64,000 bases of DNA from the NCBI RefSeq assembly GCF_000519085.1, contig NZ_KI912577.1:4520035-4584034 (forward strand), in the 5' to 3' direction. Position 1 is the first letter of the stretch. Each line of letters starts with the position of its first letter. This DNA is from Methylobacterium sp. 10. Its GTDB lineage: Bacteria; Pseudomonadota; Alphaproteobacteria; Rhizobiales; Beijerinckiaceae. The notes beneath the pieces were generated by a model. That model worked only from the letters and a program-made list of their open reading frames with translations. It did not search any database and was not told the origin of the DNA. The position numbers and the translations under genes were made by a program. This document shows, one piece after another, positions 52,981 through 61,183 of this stretch.

Positions 52981-53055
52981 GTGCCTCACGAAACTCCCGA
53001 CCGCGGCCGGTTCTCGCCCTGAACCCTACCGCGCGGCGGGAGTTTCGTTAGAGAC
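52981..53055 (+). repeat. 75-base palindromic repeat, copy 2
   Basis: Begins GTGCCTCACGAAACTCCCG and ends CGGGAGTTTCGTTAGAGAC; the same end structure as copy 1 at 37146-37219 with a different centre. It fills the gap between the amino acid binding-protein gene and its permease genes, inside an operon. It could act there as an RNA hairpin limiting permease expression. Confidence 0.7.
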
Positions 53056-53056
53056 C

Positions 53057-53887
53057 TCAGTTGGTCGCGTTCTTGTACTTCTCGTGCATCGCCTTCGAGT
53101 ATTCCGTCGGCTCGATGCCCCACTTCTTCTCGCCTTCAATGATGAAACCGGATTTCATCCAGTCCTTGGTCGTGGCCTCCATCATCGTCTGCAGCGAGCC
53201 GTTGCCGGGCGCCACCGCCATCATCCAGGGGGCGTCGAGGATGCCCTTCAGCGGCAGGGCGTAATCCGCCTTCCAGTCGGCGTCGAGGAGCTTCCCCTGC
53301 AGCATGCTCTGATCGTAGACGTAGCCGAGGCAATTGCCCTGCTTCATTGCGAAGAGCGGCTTCTCGGAGCCGTCGAAGGCGACGATCTCCGCGCCGTAGG
53401 TACGGGCCACGTCCTTATTGTACCAAGCGCCGGAGGTGGCGCAGAGGGGCTTACCCTTCAGCTGCGCCCAGTCGGTGATGCCGGCCTTCTTCGGCAGCAT
53501 CACGTTGACGAAGTCGGAATAGTATTGCGGGTCGATGGCCTGCACCACGCGGCGGCGCTCCGGCTTGTCCGAGAGCGTGGCGATGAGGAGGTCGACCTTG
53601 CCCTGCTGCAGGAACTCGATCCGGTTGGAGGAGACCACCGGCACGAGTTCGAGCTTCACGCCGAGGCGCTTGGCGACGTCGGCGGCGAGATCCGGTTCCA
53701 GCCCGATGATCGCGCCGCTCGGATCGCGGAAGCCGAAGGGACGGTAATCCGCCTTCACGCCGACGATGAGCGTCCCGCGCTGCTTGATCGCCTCGATCCC
53801 ATCCGCAGCCGTTGCCAAGGAGGCTGAAAGCAATGTTGCCGCTGCGAGCAGACCGGAGCCGAGGAACGCCATTGTCGGCTTGCGCAT
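53057..53887 (-). CDS. Amino acid ABC transporter substrate-binding protein (family 3)
   Basis: 276 residues. A signal peptide (FLGSGLLAAATLLSASLATA, cut near 27) is followed by a family-3 binding fold: GTLIVGVKADYRPFGFRDPSG, IIGLEPDLAADVAKRLGVKLE, IEFLQQGKVDLLIATLSDKPERRR. The family mostly binds polar amino acids and opines. The ligand Arg/Asp positions are conserved in type, but the specificity is not readable. The stop is two bases from the palindromic repeat. Confidence 0.92.
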   Translation of the reverse strand: MRKPTMAFLGSGLLAAATLLSASLATAADGIEAIKQRGTLIVGVKADYRPFGFRDPSGAIIGLEPDLAADVAKRLGVKLELVPVVSSNRIEFLQQGKVDLLIATLSDKPERRRVVQAIDPQYYSDFVNVMLPKKAGITDWAQLKGKPLCATSGAWYNKDVARTYGAEIVAFDGSEKPLFAMKQGNCLGYVYDQSMLQGKLLDADWKADYALPLKGILDAPWMMAVAPGNGSLQTMMEATTKDWMKSGFIIEGEKKWGIEPTEYSKAMHEKYKNATN

Positions 53888-54016
53888 GAAACGACACCTG
53901 TGCTTGGGACATCCGGGTCGACCGGATACGAGACCCGGGCGCGACGATCGCTCTTCAGAGAGAATGCCTTGTCCGGTTCGCCCGGGTCAAGCAATCGGCA
54001 GGCCATCCTGTGGGGA

Positions 54017-55186
54017 TCAGCCGAACCGTGCGAGCGAATACGGTTCGAGGTCGATCCGCCCGCTGGCCCGAACCATCTCGTCGGCCACGACCTCGCCGAT
54101 CCCGGCCGAGTGCTTGAAGCCGTGCCCTGAGCAGGCGGAGACGACGAGGACCCGGTCCATCCGCGGGTGGCGGTCGATGATGAATCCGCGGTCGGGGGTC
54201 ACGGTGTAGAGGCAGGCGGCGGCCTGGGTCACCTGCGCTGTCGCGCCGGCGAGCCGGCCCGCCACATGGTGCCGATGCATGGCGGCGGATTCCTCGGGAC
54301 TGACGACACGGTCCAGGGCCTCGGCCCGCGTGGAGGTCTCATACTGTTCGGTGGCGACCTTGATCTGGGTCTCGCCCGGCAGGGGCGGGAAGCCGTAGAG
54401 GTAGTCCGTTTCGCCGGAACCGTGCATCCATATGAAGACCGGTGACTCGGGGCCGTAGGCCGAGGCGTCGTCGAGGGCGTACCAATGCAGCAGCTGGCGG
54501 TTGACCGCGAGCAGATCCGTGAAAGGCGCGCCCAGGAGGGGCGCGGTCCAGGCTCCTGCCGAGACCACCACCTGATCGGCCAGGACGACGCCGCGGTCGG
54601 TCTCGATCCGGACTCCGCCCGGCTCCTGGAGGATCGACAGCACCGTCGTCCCGGTGCGGATCGTGGCGCCGAGCTCGCCCGCCCTGCGCAGCTGCGCGGC
54701 GATGCAGCGCTCGGGGCGCACATAGCCGCCGCCCGGCTCGTAATAGGCCTTCTCGTCGCCGCTGAGATTCAGGAATTGTGGGAAGCGGCGCGCGACCTCG
54801 CGCCCATCGAGAATTTCGTGCGGGATCGCGAAGGCCCGCGCGGCATCGATCGAGCGCCCGACGAAATCCGGCTTGCCGTGGTGCGAGGTGACACCGCTGC
54901 CCGGCCCCATCACCAGGGCGCCGCAGGCGGTCAGCAGCGTCTCCCCGGTCTCCGCCTCCAGAGCGCGCCAGATCCGGTGCGAAGCCAGGACGAGGGGGAC
55001 GTAGTCGCGGCCCTCGCCGACGGCCTGCCGGGTGATGCGGCTCTCACCGTGGCTCGACCCCAGAGCATGCGGCGGGGCGAAGCGATCGAGGCCGACCGCT
55101 TTCGCGCCCTGCAGCCCCAGTTGATAGAGGGCCGCGCTGCCCATGGCGCCAAGGCCGACGACGGCGATGTCAAAACGGTCTTCCAT
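54017..55186 (-). CDS. solA: N-methyl amino acid oxidase (SolA / monomeric sarcosine oxidase type)
   Basis: 389 residues from ATG 55186. The dinucleotide-binding start is DIAVVGLGAMGSAALYQLG. SRITRQAVGEGRDYVPL and the C-terminal AACLYTVTPDRGFIIDRHP, with the cysteine that binds FAD covalently in this family, are present, then CSGHGFKHSAGIGEVVAD. It oxidises N-methyl amino acids to the amino acid, formaldehyde and H2O2. In a methylotroph the formaldehyde would be usable. It is encoded between the amino acid transporter and the XRE-cupin regulator on the same strand. The gene symbol is provisional because substrate preference is unknown. Confidence 0.85.
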   Translation of the reverse strand: MEDRFDIAVVGLGAMGSAALYQLGLQGAKAVGLDRFAPPHALGSSHGESRITRQAVGEGRDYVPLVLASHRIWRALEAETGETLLTACGALVMGPGSGVTSHHGKPDFVGRSIDAARAFAIPHEILDGREVARRFPQFLNLSGDEKAYYEPGGGYVRPERCIAAQLRRAGELGATIRTGTTVLSILQEPGGVRIETDRGVVLADQVVVSAGAWTAPLLGAPFTDLLAVNRQLLHWYALDDASAYGPESPVFIWMHGSGETDYLYGFPPLPGETQIKVATEQYETSTRAEALDRVVSPEESAAMHRHHVAGRLAGATAQVTQAAACLYTVTPDRGFIIDRHPRMDRVLVVSACSGHGFKHSAGIGEVVADEMVRASGRIDLEPYSLARFG

Positions 55187-55413
55187 CGCAGGATGCGCTC
55201 CGATCCGCACTCAAAACGTTCTGTGTTTCGCGTGAAAGCAAATGGCTTGCGAGGCAATGCGCTGGGCCGCATGCCAGGGGCCATGCACCGATGGATCGGC
55301 ACTTTGGAGCGCTCGACCGCTGAACCGGCAGGTGATTGGGGTGTCCGCCGTGGAGGTGGTGTGCGCCGGATCTATGCAACCCAAGCGAAGACCTGAGGTC
55401 CTGACAGGGATCG

Positions 55414-56040
55414 CTACCGAGCGCGGGACGGATCGATCACGAGGATATACTCGCAAGGTTCCGTGCCGAGATTCGTGAAAGCGTGCCCGGCATCGGCTTC
55501 GAAGTACAAGCTGTCCCCCGTCTCTGCGACGACGATCCGGTCGCCGATCACGGCGCGCAGGCGGCCGCGCAGGATGTAGATGTATTCCGAGACGCCGGGG
55601 CGATGCGCCGTGAACTCGCCCGTGCTGCCACCGGGCGGCAGGGTGTTCAGCACCAGATCGATGCCTCGGCCCGGCAGGACCGGCGACAGGCAGCGACGCA
55701 GGAAGCCCGATTCTTCGTCCCGAAGGACGGGTTGGCGGCGCGCCGGGATCAGCAGAACCTCGAGTTCGGTCGCCGGGGCCATCAAGCGCGAGAAGGTCAC
55801 GCCGAGGGCCTCCGCCAGGCGGGAGAGCACTGCGGTCGATGGCACCGCCTCGGCCCTCTCGATCTTCGAGATCATCGAGCGGCTCACGCCGGATCGCGTC
55901 GCAAGCGCCTCCAGGGACAGGTGGAGCTCCCTGCGGCGGCGACGGATTTCCTCCGACACATAGATCTGGGAACTTGTTTCCGCCGCGGTTTGCGCCGGGG
56001 CAACCATCTCCCTCACCGACATGCCGTCATCCACTCCCAT
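55414..56040 (-). CDS. XRE-family regulator with C-terminal cupin domain
   Basis: 208 residues. The helix-turn-helix (about 36-88) reads LSLEALATRSGVSRSMISKIERAEAVPS; the cupin sensor domain (about 125-205) has GGSTGEFTAHRPGVSEYIYI and AGHAFTNLGTEPCEY. Regulators of this build (PuuR-like) usually repress adjacent catabolic and transport genes and respond to a small amine or amino acid bound in the cupin. It is divergent from the MHS transporter with a 236-base region. A palindrome, TGGA-N6-TCCA, at 56241 is a candidate binding site. Confidence 0.9.
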   Translation of the reverse strand: MGVDDGMSVREMVAPAQTAAETSSQIYVSEEIRRRRRELHLSLEALATRSGVSRSMISKIERAEAVPSTAVLSRLAEALGVTFSRLMAPATELEVLLIPARRQPVLRDEESGFLRRCLSPVLPGRGIDLVLNTLPPGGSTGEFTAHRPGVSEYIYILRGRLRAVIGDRIVVAETGDSLYFEADAGHAFTNLGTEPCEYILVIDPSRAR

Positions 56041-56240
56041 CCTCCCGGTAGATCGGCAGTATGGCCGTGCGGGTCAGCTTTACCCCTGAATAGTGGATCG
56101 TCACGACGTTTGCACGCGCCCCATCGCGCGACGTCCCGGCCCTCCCTGCGCACCCCGATGCAGCCGCGCGCGCAGGTGTGCTCCCTGACCTCGTCAGACG
56201 ATCGCTGCCGCATGTGGCACGACGATTGCCTCCACATCAG

Positions 56241-56254
56241 TGGAAATTTCTCCA
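56241..56254. promoter_or_regulatory. Candidate operator TGGA-N6-TCCA before the MHS transporter
   Basis: TGGAAATTTCTCCA, with an inner perfect GAAATTTC palindrome, lies 23 bases before the transporter ATG. A related site is at 57668 before ridA; over the 23 bases starting CAGTGGA the two agree at 17. Likely bound by the divergent XRE-cupin regulator (inference). Confidence 0.45.
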
Positions 56255-56276
56255 AGTTCGTGGAGGGCAGATCATT

Positions 56277-57605
56277 ATGGCCAGTGCGGCGATCGCGATG
56301 GAGGCCGATATCGGCCTCGACCGGAACGAGGTGTCCCTTGCGGACCGACGGCAGATCGTCTGGTCGAGCGTGATCGGCACGACGGTCGAATGGTACGACT
56401 TTCTGATCTACGGCACGGCCAGTGCCCTGGTGTTCAACAAGCTCTTCTTTCCGAGCATCGACCCCGTCGTCGGGACGATCGCCGCCTTCGGCTCCTACGC
56501 GGTCGGCTTCCTCGCACGCCCTCTGGGCGGCATCGTCTTCGGCCATTTCGGCGACAAGATCGGCCGCAAGGCCATGCTGTCCCTCACCATCATGATCATG
56601 GGCCTCGGCACCTTCCTGATCGGCTGCTTGCCGACCTATGCGCAGATCGGCGTCTGGGCGCCGATCCTGCTCGTCACCCTGCGGCTGGTTCAGGGCATCG
56701 GCATCGGCGGTGAGTGGGGCGGCGCGGTCCTGATGGTGGTCGAGAGCGTACCGGCCCATCGGCGGGGCTTCTTCGGGAGCATCGTCCAGCTTGGCTATCC
56801 CTTAGGCGTCATCCTCTCCATCGGCGCCTTCGCCCTGGCGGGGCTGATGCCCGAGGCCGAGTTCTTGTCCTGGGGCTGGCGCCTGCCGTTCCTGGCGAGC
56901 GCCCTCCTCGTCGGGGTCGGACTCTTCATCCGGCTTCGCCTGCACGAGACACCCTCGTTCCAGCGTGTGAAAGAGCGCGCCGCCGTGGCCAAGATTCCTG
57001 TCGTCGAGATCCTCACCGAACATCCCCGCACCTTCCTGAAGGCTGTCGGCCTGAAGGTGTCGGAGATCGCCTATGTCAGCATCGTCACGGTGTTCTCGAT
57101 CTCCTACGTGACGGGGAAACTCGGCCTGCCGCGCAGCGTCATCCTCAACGGCATCCTGGTCGCGGCGATCATCGAGCTCTTCACGATCCCAATCTTCGGA
57201 TGGCTGTCGGACCGCTACGGCCGCCGCACCCTGTTCGTCGTCGCGTGCCTGTTTTCCATCGTCTTCGCCTTCCCGCTGTTCCAGCTTCTCGATACCCGCG
57301 ATCCGACCATCATCACGCTGACCGTCGCGGTGGCCCTGAGCTTCGGCCAGGGCATCATGTTCGGGACGGGGGCGGCCTGGATGTCGGAGCTGTTCGATGC
57401 GCGTCTGCGCTACAGCGGCGCCTCCCTCGGCTTCCAGGTCGGGGCCGCCCTCAGTGGTGGTTTCACGCCGCTCATCGCCGCCGCCCTGCTGACCTGGAGC
57501 AGCGGCGCGACCTGGCCGATCTCGGTCTATCTGATCGTGCTGGCCTGCGTGACGCTGGTCGCCGCGTTCCTGTCGCCCGAAACCGCGCGACGGCAGATCG
57601 ACTGA
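56277..57605 (+). CDS. MFS transporter, metabolite:H+ symporter (MHS) type
   Basis: 442 residues, twelve predicted helices. The MHS start SSVIGTTVEWYDFLIYGTAS is followed by the MFS loop GHFGDKIGRKAML, GIGIGGEWGGAVLM and the second-half copy WLSDRYGRRTL. Related carriers take up small acids, betaines and proline-like compounds with protons. GGAGG lies 10 bases before ATG 56277. It is divergent from the XRE-cupin regulator and separated from ridA by 123 bases. Confidence 0.9.
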   Translation: MASAAIAMEADIGLDRNEVSLADRRQIVWSSVIGTTVEWYDFLIYGTASALVFNKLFFPSIDPVVGTIAAFGSYAVGFLARPLGGIVFGHFGDKIGRKAMLSLTIMIMGLGTFLIGCLPTYAQIGVWAPILLVTLRLVQGIGIGGEWGGAVLMVVESVPAHRRGFFGSIVQLGYPLGVILSIGAFALAGLMPEAEFLSWGWRLPFLASALLVGVGLFIRLRLHETPSFQRVKERAAVAKIPVVEILTEHPRTFLKAVGLKVSEIAYVSIVTVFSISYVTGKLGLPRSVILNGILVAAIIELFTIPIFGWLSDRYGRRTLFVVACLFSIVFAFPLFQLLDTRDPTIITLTVAVALSFGQGIMFGTGAAWMSELFDARLRYSGASLGFQVGAALSGGFTPLIAAALLTWSSGATWPISVYLIVLACVTLVAAFLSPETARRQID

Positions 57606-57667
57606 GCCGTTGGACCGACCAAGCTCGGCGCACGACTGAGAACTTCGGCGCCGCCCCTCCTTCACAG

Positions 57668-57681
57668 TGGATATTTTTCTA
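57668..57681. promoter_or_regulatory. Candidate operator (TGGA-N6-TCTA) before ridA
   Basis: TGGATATTTTTCTA in the short AT-rich region before ridA. It keeps the half-sites and spacing of the site at 56241 and shares the flanking CAG and TCG. Confidence 0.4.
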
Positions 57682-57728
57682 GTATCGTAGATGCACCCTA
57701 GCAGCTCCGTTCACCCCGAGGAAAACGA

Positions 57729-58127
57729 ATGAACCGAACCATCATCGAGACGGACAAGGCCGCTCCGGCCGCCGGACCCTATGCTCAGGCGACCCGTGTC
57801 GGCGATCTCGTCTTCGCCTCGGGGCAACTCCCGATCGACCCGGAGACGGGCGGGTTTCCCGACGGCATCGCGGCGCAGACCAGGGCCTCGCTGGCCAATC
57901 TCGCGGCGGTTCTGGGGGCGGGTGGCGCGAGCCTGGCGACGGTGGCCAAGACGACGGTGTTCCTGAAGGACATGAACGACTTCGCCGCCATGAACGCGGT
58001 CTATGCGGAGCACTTCCCCGGCGATGCCCCGGCGCGCTCGACGATCGAGGTCGCCCGGCTGCCCCGCGACGCCATGGTCGAGATCGAAGCCATCGCCCTC
58101 GCGACACGGCCGGAGACCACGCGATGA
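57729..58127 (+). CDS. ridA: RidA-family enamine/imine deaminase
   Basis: 132 residues with the RidA fold markers: GPYAQATRVGDLVFASGQLP, VAKTTVFLKDMNDFAAMNAVY and the catalytic Arg in PARSTIEVARLPRDAMVEIEAIA. It hydrolyses reactive imines or enamines formed by PLP enzymes and amine oxidases. Next to an amino acid oxidase locus it would clear imine products. It starts the operon ridA / MOSC / reductase / amidohydrolase; its stop overlaps the next ATG by 4 bases. Confidence 0.92.
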   Translation: MNRTIIETDKAAPAAGPYAQATRVGDLVFASGQLPIDPETGGFPDGIAAQTRASLANLAAVLGAGGASLATVAKTTVFLKDMNDFAAMNAVYAEHFPGDAPARSTIEVARLPRDAMVEIEAIALATRPETTR

Positions 58128-58693
58128 CGGACGCATCAGCCCCCCGCATGGTCGAGGCATTCGCGCACCCGGCCGGTTCGATCGCTGTCGGCGTGCCTGG
58201 TGGAGCCGTGGGATGGCGGGGCAGCCTGCTCAACATCCATACCGCTTCGGCGGCGAGCTACGAGATGGAGGAGCGCGCCGAGGCTCGGTGCGTCGCCGGA
58301 CGCGGCATCGAGGGCGACCGCTACTATCTCGGTTCCGGCACCTATTCGCCCAAGCCCGACACCCGTGAGGTGACCCTGATCGAGCAGGAGGCCCTCGATG
58401 CGATCAACCGCAACGACCCGCCGCTCCAGAGCGGCCCCCTGCACATCGCGCCCATCGACCATCGCCGCAACCTCACGGTGCGCGGCGTGCCGCTCAACCA
58501 TCTTGTGGGACGTCGTTTCCGTGTGGGCGAGGTGATCCTGCGCGGCGGACGGCTGAACTTCCCCTGCAAATACCTCGAGGAACTCCTGGGTCAGCCGATC
58601 TACCTGCCTCTCTACAACCGCTCGGGCCTCAATTGCGGAATCGAGCGCGGCGGCATCATCCGGGTCGGCGATACGATCGAGATGGTGGACTAG
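58124..58693 (+). CDS. MOSC-domain protein
   Basis: 189 residues. The MOSC core is visible in GIEGDRYYLGSGTYS, REVTLIEQEALDAI, HRRNLTVRGVPLNHLVGRRFRVGEVILRG, the cysteine in GGRLNFPCKYLEELLG, and NCGIERGGIIRVGDTIE. MOSC domains bind molybdenum cofactor sulfur or act in N-hydroxylated-compound reduction together with an FeS reductase. The flavin/2Fe-2S protein encoded 3 bases downstream would supply electrons. Confidence 0.88.
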   Translation: MTDASAPRMVEAFAHPAGSIAVGVPGGAVGWRGSLLNIHTASAASYEMEERAEARCVAGRGIEGDRYYLGSGTYSPKPDTREVTLIEQEALDAINRNDPPLQSGPLHIAPIDHRRNLTVRGVPLNHLVGRRFRVGEVILRGGRLNFPCKYLEELLGQPIYLPLYNRSGLNCGIERGGIIRVGDTIEMVD

Positions 58694-58696
58694 CCC

Positions 58697-59644
58697 GTGA
58701 GCGCGCGCCTGGTCATGAAGCTGCAGGTCGCGGCGGCTGTAGCGACGACGCCCGACGTGCTGCATCTCACCCTGGTCCATCCGCGACGGCCGGAACTGCC
58801 GGCCTGGACAGCCGGCGCCCATGTCGATCTTCGGCTGCCGCATGGACGCGTGCGCCAGTACTCGCTCTGCGGCGACCCTGCCGATCGCGGTCGATACGAG
58901 ATCGCAATCAAGCGCGAGGACGCGGGACGCGGGGGTTCGGCCTGGGTGCACGGCAACCTCGGCATTGGCTCGGTCGCCGACGTCTCGGCGCCCCGCAACA
59001 ACTTCCCCCTCGCACCCGCTGCAAGGCGCCACATTCTCGTGGCGGGCGGCATCGGCGTGACGCCGCTCCTCGCCATGGCGCGTACGCTTGCGACGGACAG
59101 GGCGGAGTTCGCGCTGCATGTCTGTGCGCGCTCCGCCGCCGATGCGCCTCTTCTCGCGGATGTCCGCGCGATCTGCGGTGACCGACTTCAGATTTGGTTC
59201 GCCGATGACGGTCGACGCCTCGATCCCACGCGTCTCGGCGACTTCACTGTGGACACGCACGTCTATGCCTGTGGTCCAAGGCGTCTCACCGACGCCGTCC
59301 AGTCTGCCCTCGACGCGCAGGGCTGGCCGCCGGAGCAGGTCCATGTCGAGCACTTCGCCCCCCTCTCGGACGAAACCTTCCAGCCCGAGCCGTTCGAGGC
59401 GCGCATCGCATCCACCGGCGCCCTGCTTCAGGTGCCTGCAGATCGTTCGCTCCTCGACGTCCTGCGGGAGCACGGCGTCTCTCAGCCCGCCTCGTGCGAA
59501 CTCGGAGTCTGTGGCGCCTGCGAGTGCGGCTACCGCGACGGCACGGTGATTCATCGCGATGCCGTGCTATCGGTCGGGAAACGCCGGGACCGGATGACGC
59601 CGTGCGTCTCGCGCGCTCAGGGCAGCGTGATCCTCGATCTCTGA
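58697..59644 (+). CDS. PDR/VanB-type ferredoxin reductase with C-terminal 2Fe-2S domain
   Basis: 315 residues from GTG 58697. Flavin-binding RQYSLCGDPADRGRYEIAIK, NAD-binding ILVAGGIGVTPLLAMA, and a C-terminal plant-type ferredoxin domain with CELGVCGACECGYRDG plus a later Cys (MTPCVSRAQG). It passes electrons from NAD(P)H to an oxygenase or, here, probably to the MOSC protein. No Rieske oxygenase alpha subunit lies nearby, which makes the MOSC partner more likely. Confidence 0.9.
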   Translation: MSARLVMKLQVAAAVATTPDVLHLTLVHPRRPELPAWTAGAHVDLRLPHGRVRQYSLCGDPADRGRYEIAIKREDAGRGGSAWVHGNLGIGSVADVSAPRNNFPLAPAARRHILVAGGIGVTPLLAMARTLATDRAEFALHVCARSAADAPLLADVRAICGDRLQIWFADDGRRLDPTRLGDFTVDTHVYACGPRRLTDAVQSALDAQGWPPEQVHVEHFAPLSDETFQPEPFEARIASTGALLQVPADRSLLDVLREHGVSQPASCELGVCGACECGYRDGTVIHRDAVLSVGKRRDRMTPCVSRAQGSVILDL

Positions 59645-59658
59645 GAGAGGGTGGTGAG

Positions 59659-60897
59659 GTGACCACCGAACGCGATCAACCGCCTGGACCCACCATGACC
59701 GAGATCGAGACCGACACCTTCCTGGCCGACCTGTACGCCTTGCGCGAGATCGGACGGTTCCGCACCGGCGTCCACCGGCCAACCTTCTCGCCTGAGGATA
59801 TGCAGGCGCGGCGCTGGCTGATGGATCGGCTCGAGGCCTGCGGTCTCGAGGCGTCGATCGACGGCATCGGCAACGTGCTCGGGCGTCATCGCGGCCCAGG
59901 GCCCCACCTCCTGGTGGGCAGCCATATCGAGACCCAGAACGAGGCCGGCTGGCTCGACGGGGCGCTCGGCGTCGTCGCCGGATTGGCGCTGGCCCGGGCC
60001 GGGCTTCCCGTCGACGTCGTCGCCTTCGCGGACGAGGAGGGTCACTTTTCAGGCGGTTTCCTGGGAAGCCGCTCGGCGATCGGTGACCTGACCGAGGCCG
60101 AGATCGACGCCGCCCGCAACCGCACCGACGGCACGCCCCTGCGCGTGGCGCTCGAATCCAGCGGTCTCGCCCATCTACCCCGCATGCGGCTCGATCCCGC
60201 CCGCTACCGGGGCTTTCTCGAACTGCATATCGAGCAGGGCACGCAGCTCGAATCCGCCGGCCTGCATCTCGGCGTGGTCAGTGGCATCGTGGCGATCTGG
60301 CAGTTTCAGATCGTGTTCGAAGGCAACCAGGATCATGCCGGCGGCACAACCATGGCCGAGCGCAGGGATGCGGGGCTCTCGGCGGTGCGCCTGCTCGCGG
60401 CCATCGACCGGGAGTTCCCCAAGGTGTGTGGCCCACACAGCACCTGGACGACGGGACGGATCACCCTGGATCCCGGCGGTTACAGCATCATCCCGGGCCG
60501 CGCCGAGGTGGCCTTCCAGTTCCGCGACGTGTCGATCCCGGTGCTGGAGCGGATGGAGGCTTGCCTCGACGCGCTGGTGCGCGAGTCGAACCGGCGGGAG
60601 CGCTGCACCGCCACGCTCACCGCCCTGTCGAAAGCGATCCCCGCCCCTTGCGACCCGACCCTGATGCGGGCCCTCTCGGAGGCGGCCGAGCAGGTCTGCC
60701 CCGGCCGTTGGCAGGTGATGCCCTCGGGCGCCGGCCACGACGCCCAGAACGTCGCCCGCATCCTGCCGGCCGCCATGCTGTTCGTCCCGTCGATCGGCGG
60801 CATCAGCCATCACTGGGCGGAGGATACCAGCGATGCGGACTTGGCCTTCGGCGCGCGCGCGCTCGGAGTGGCGGCGGCGCGGGTGCTGGTGGAGTAA
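59659..60897 (+). CDS. M20-type amidohydrolase (hydantoinase/carbamoylase family)
   Basis: 412 residues from GTG 59659 (ATG 59695 is the alternative). Dimetal-site motifs are VGSHIETQNEAGWLDGALGV, FADEEGHFSGGFLGS and FLELHIEQGTQLE. Late segments are PSGAGHDAQNVARILPAAMLFVPS and GISHHWAEDT. This matches N-carbamoyl-L-amino acid hydrolases and allantoate amidohydrolases. It is last in the ridA operon and is probably a cytosolic ureido- or amide-hydrolase completing the pathway. Confidence 0.9.
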   Translation: MTTERDQPPGPTMTEIETDTFLADLYALREIGRFRTGVHRPTFSPEDMQARRWLMDRLEACGLEASIDGIGNVLGRHRGPGPHLLVGSHIETQNEAGWLDGALGVVAGLALARAGLPVDVVAFADEEGHFSGGFLGSRSAIGDLTEAEIDAARNRTDGTPLRVALESSGLAHLPRMRLDPARYRGFLELHIEQGTQLESAGLHLGVVSGIVAIWQFQIVFEGNQDHAGGTTMAERRDAGLSAVRLLAAIDREFPKVCGPHSTWTTGRITLDPGGYSIIPGRAEVAFQFRDVSIPVLERMEACLDALVRESNRRERCTATLTALSKAIPAPCDPTLMRALSEAAEQVCPGRWQVMPSGAGHDAQNVARILPAAMLFVPSIGGISHHWAEDTSDADLAFGARALGVAAARVLVE

Positions 60898-61057
60898 TCC
60901 GGTCCTACGTTCCCCGGGTACCCGTCCGCGCTCCCGTCGCAAACCCGTCGCAGTGGGCCAGGAGAGGACTTTGGATGTCGGCGATGGGACCGACTCAAGC
61001 CGATGGAGCTGCGCGGCAAACTTCCGCTTTCGGACCGACACCCGCGAGGCGGCTCTG

Positions 61058-61183
61058 ATGACGACATCATCCGCCCCCGCCCTGGCACCGTACGACACCG
61101 ACGTCATCGTCGTCGTAGCAGGCCCCGTCGGCCCGAAGACGGGCTGCGCGCTTCATCCAAGCGCGGACGCCGGCGATCCCTAG
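61058..61183 (+). pseudogene. N-terminal stub of an FAD-dependent monooxygenase
   Basis: 41 codons: a leader, then DTDVIVVVAGPVGPKTGCAL. This is the Rossmann start of class A flavin monooxygenases (normally GAGPVG-L-x-x-GC-L) with changed glycines. It then stops at a TAG overlapping the next gene. The remaining 500 or so residues are absent. Confidence 0.55.
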
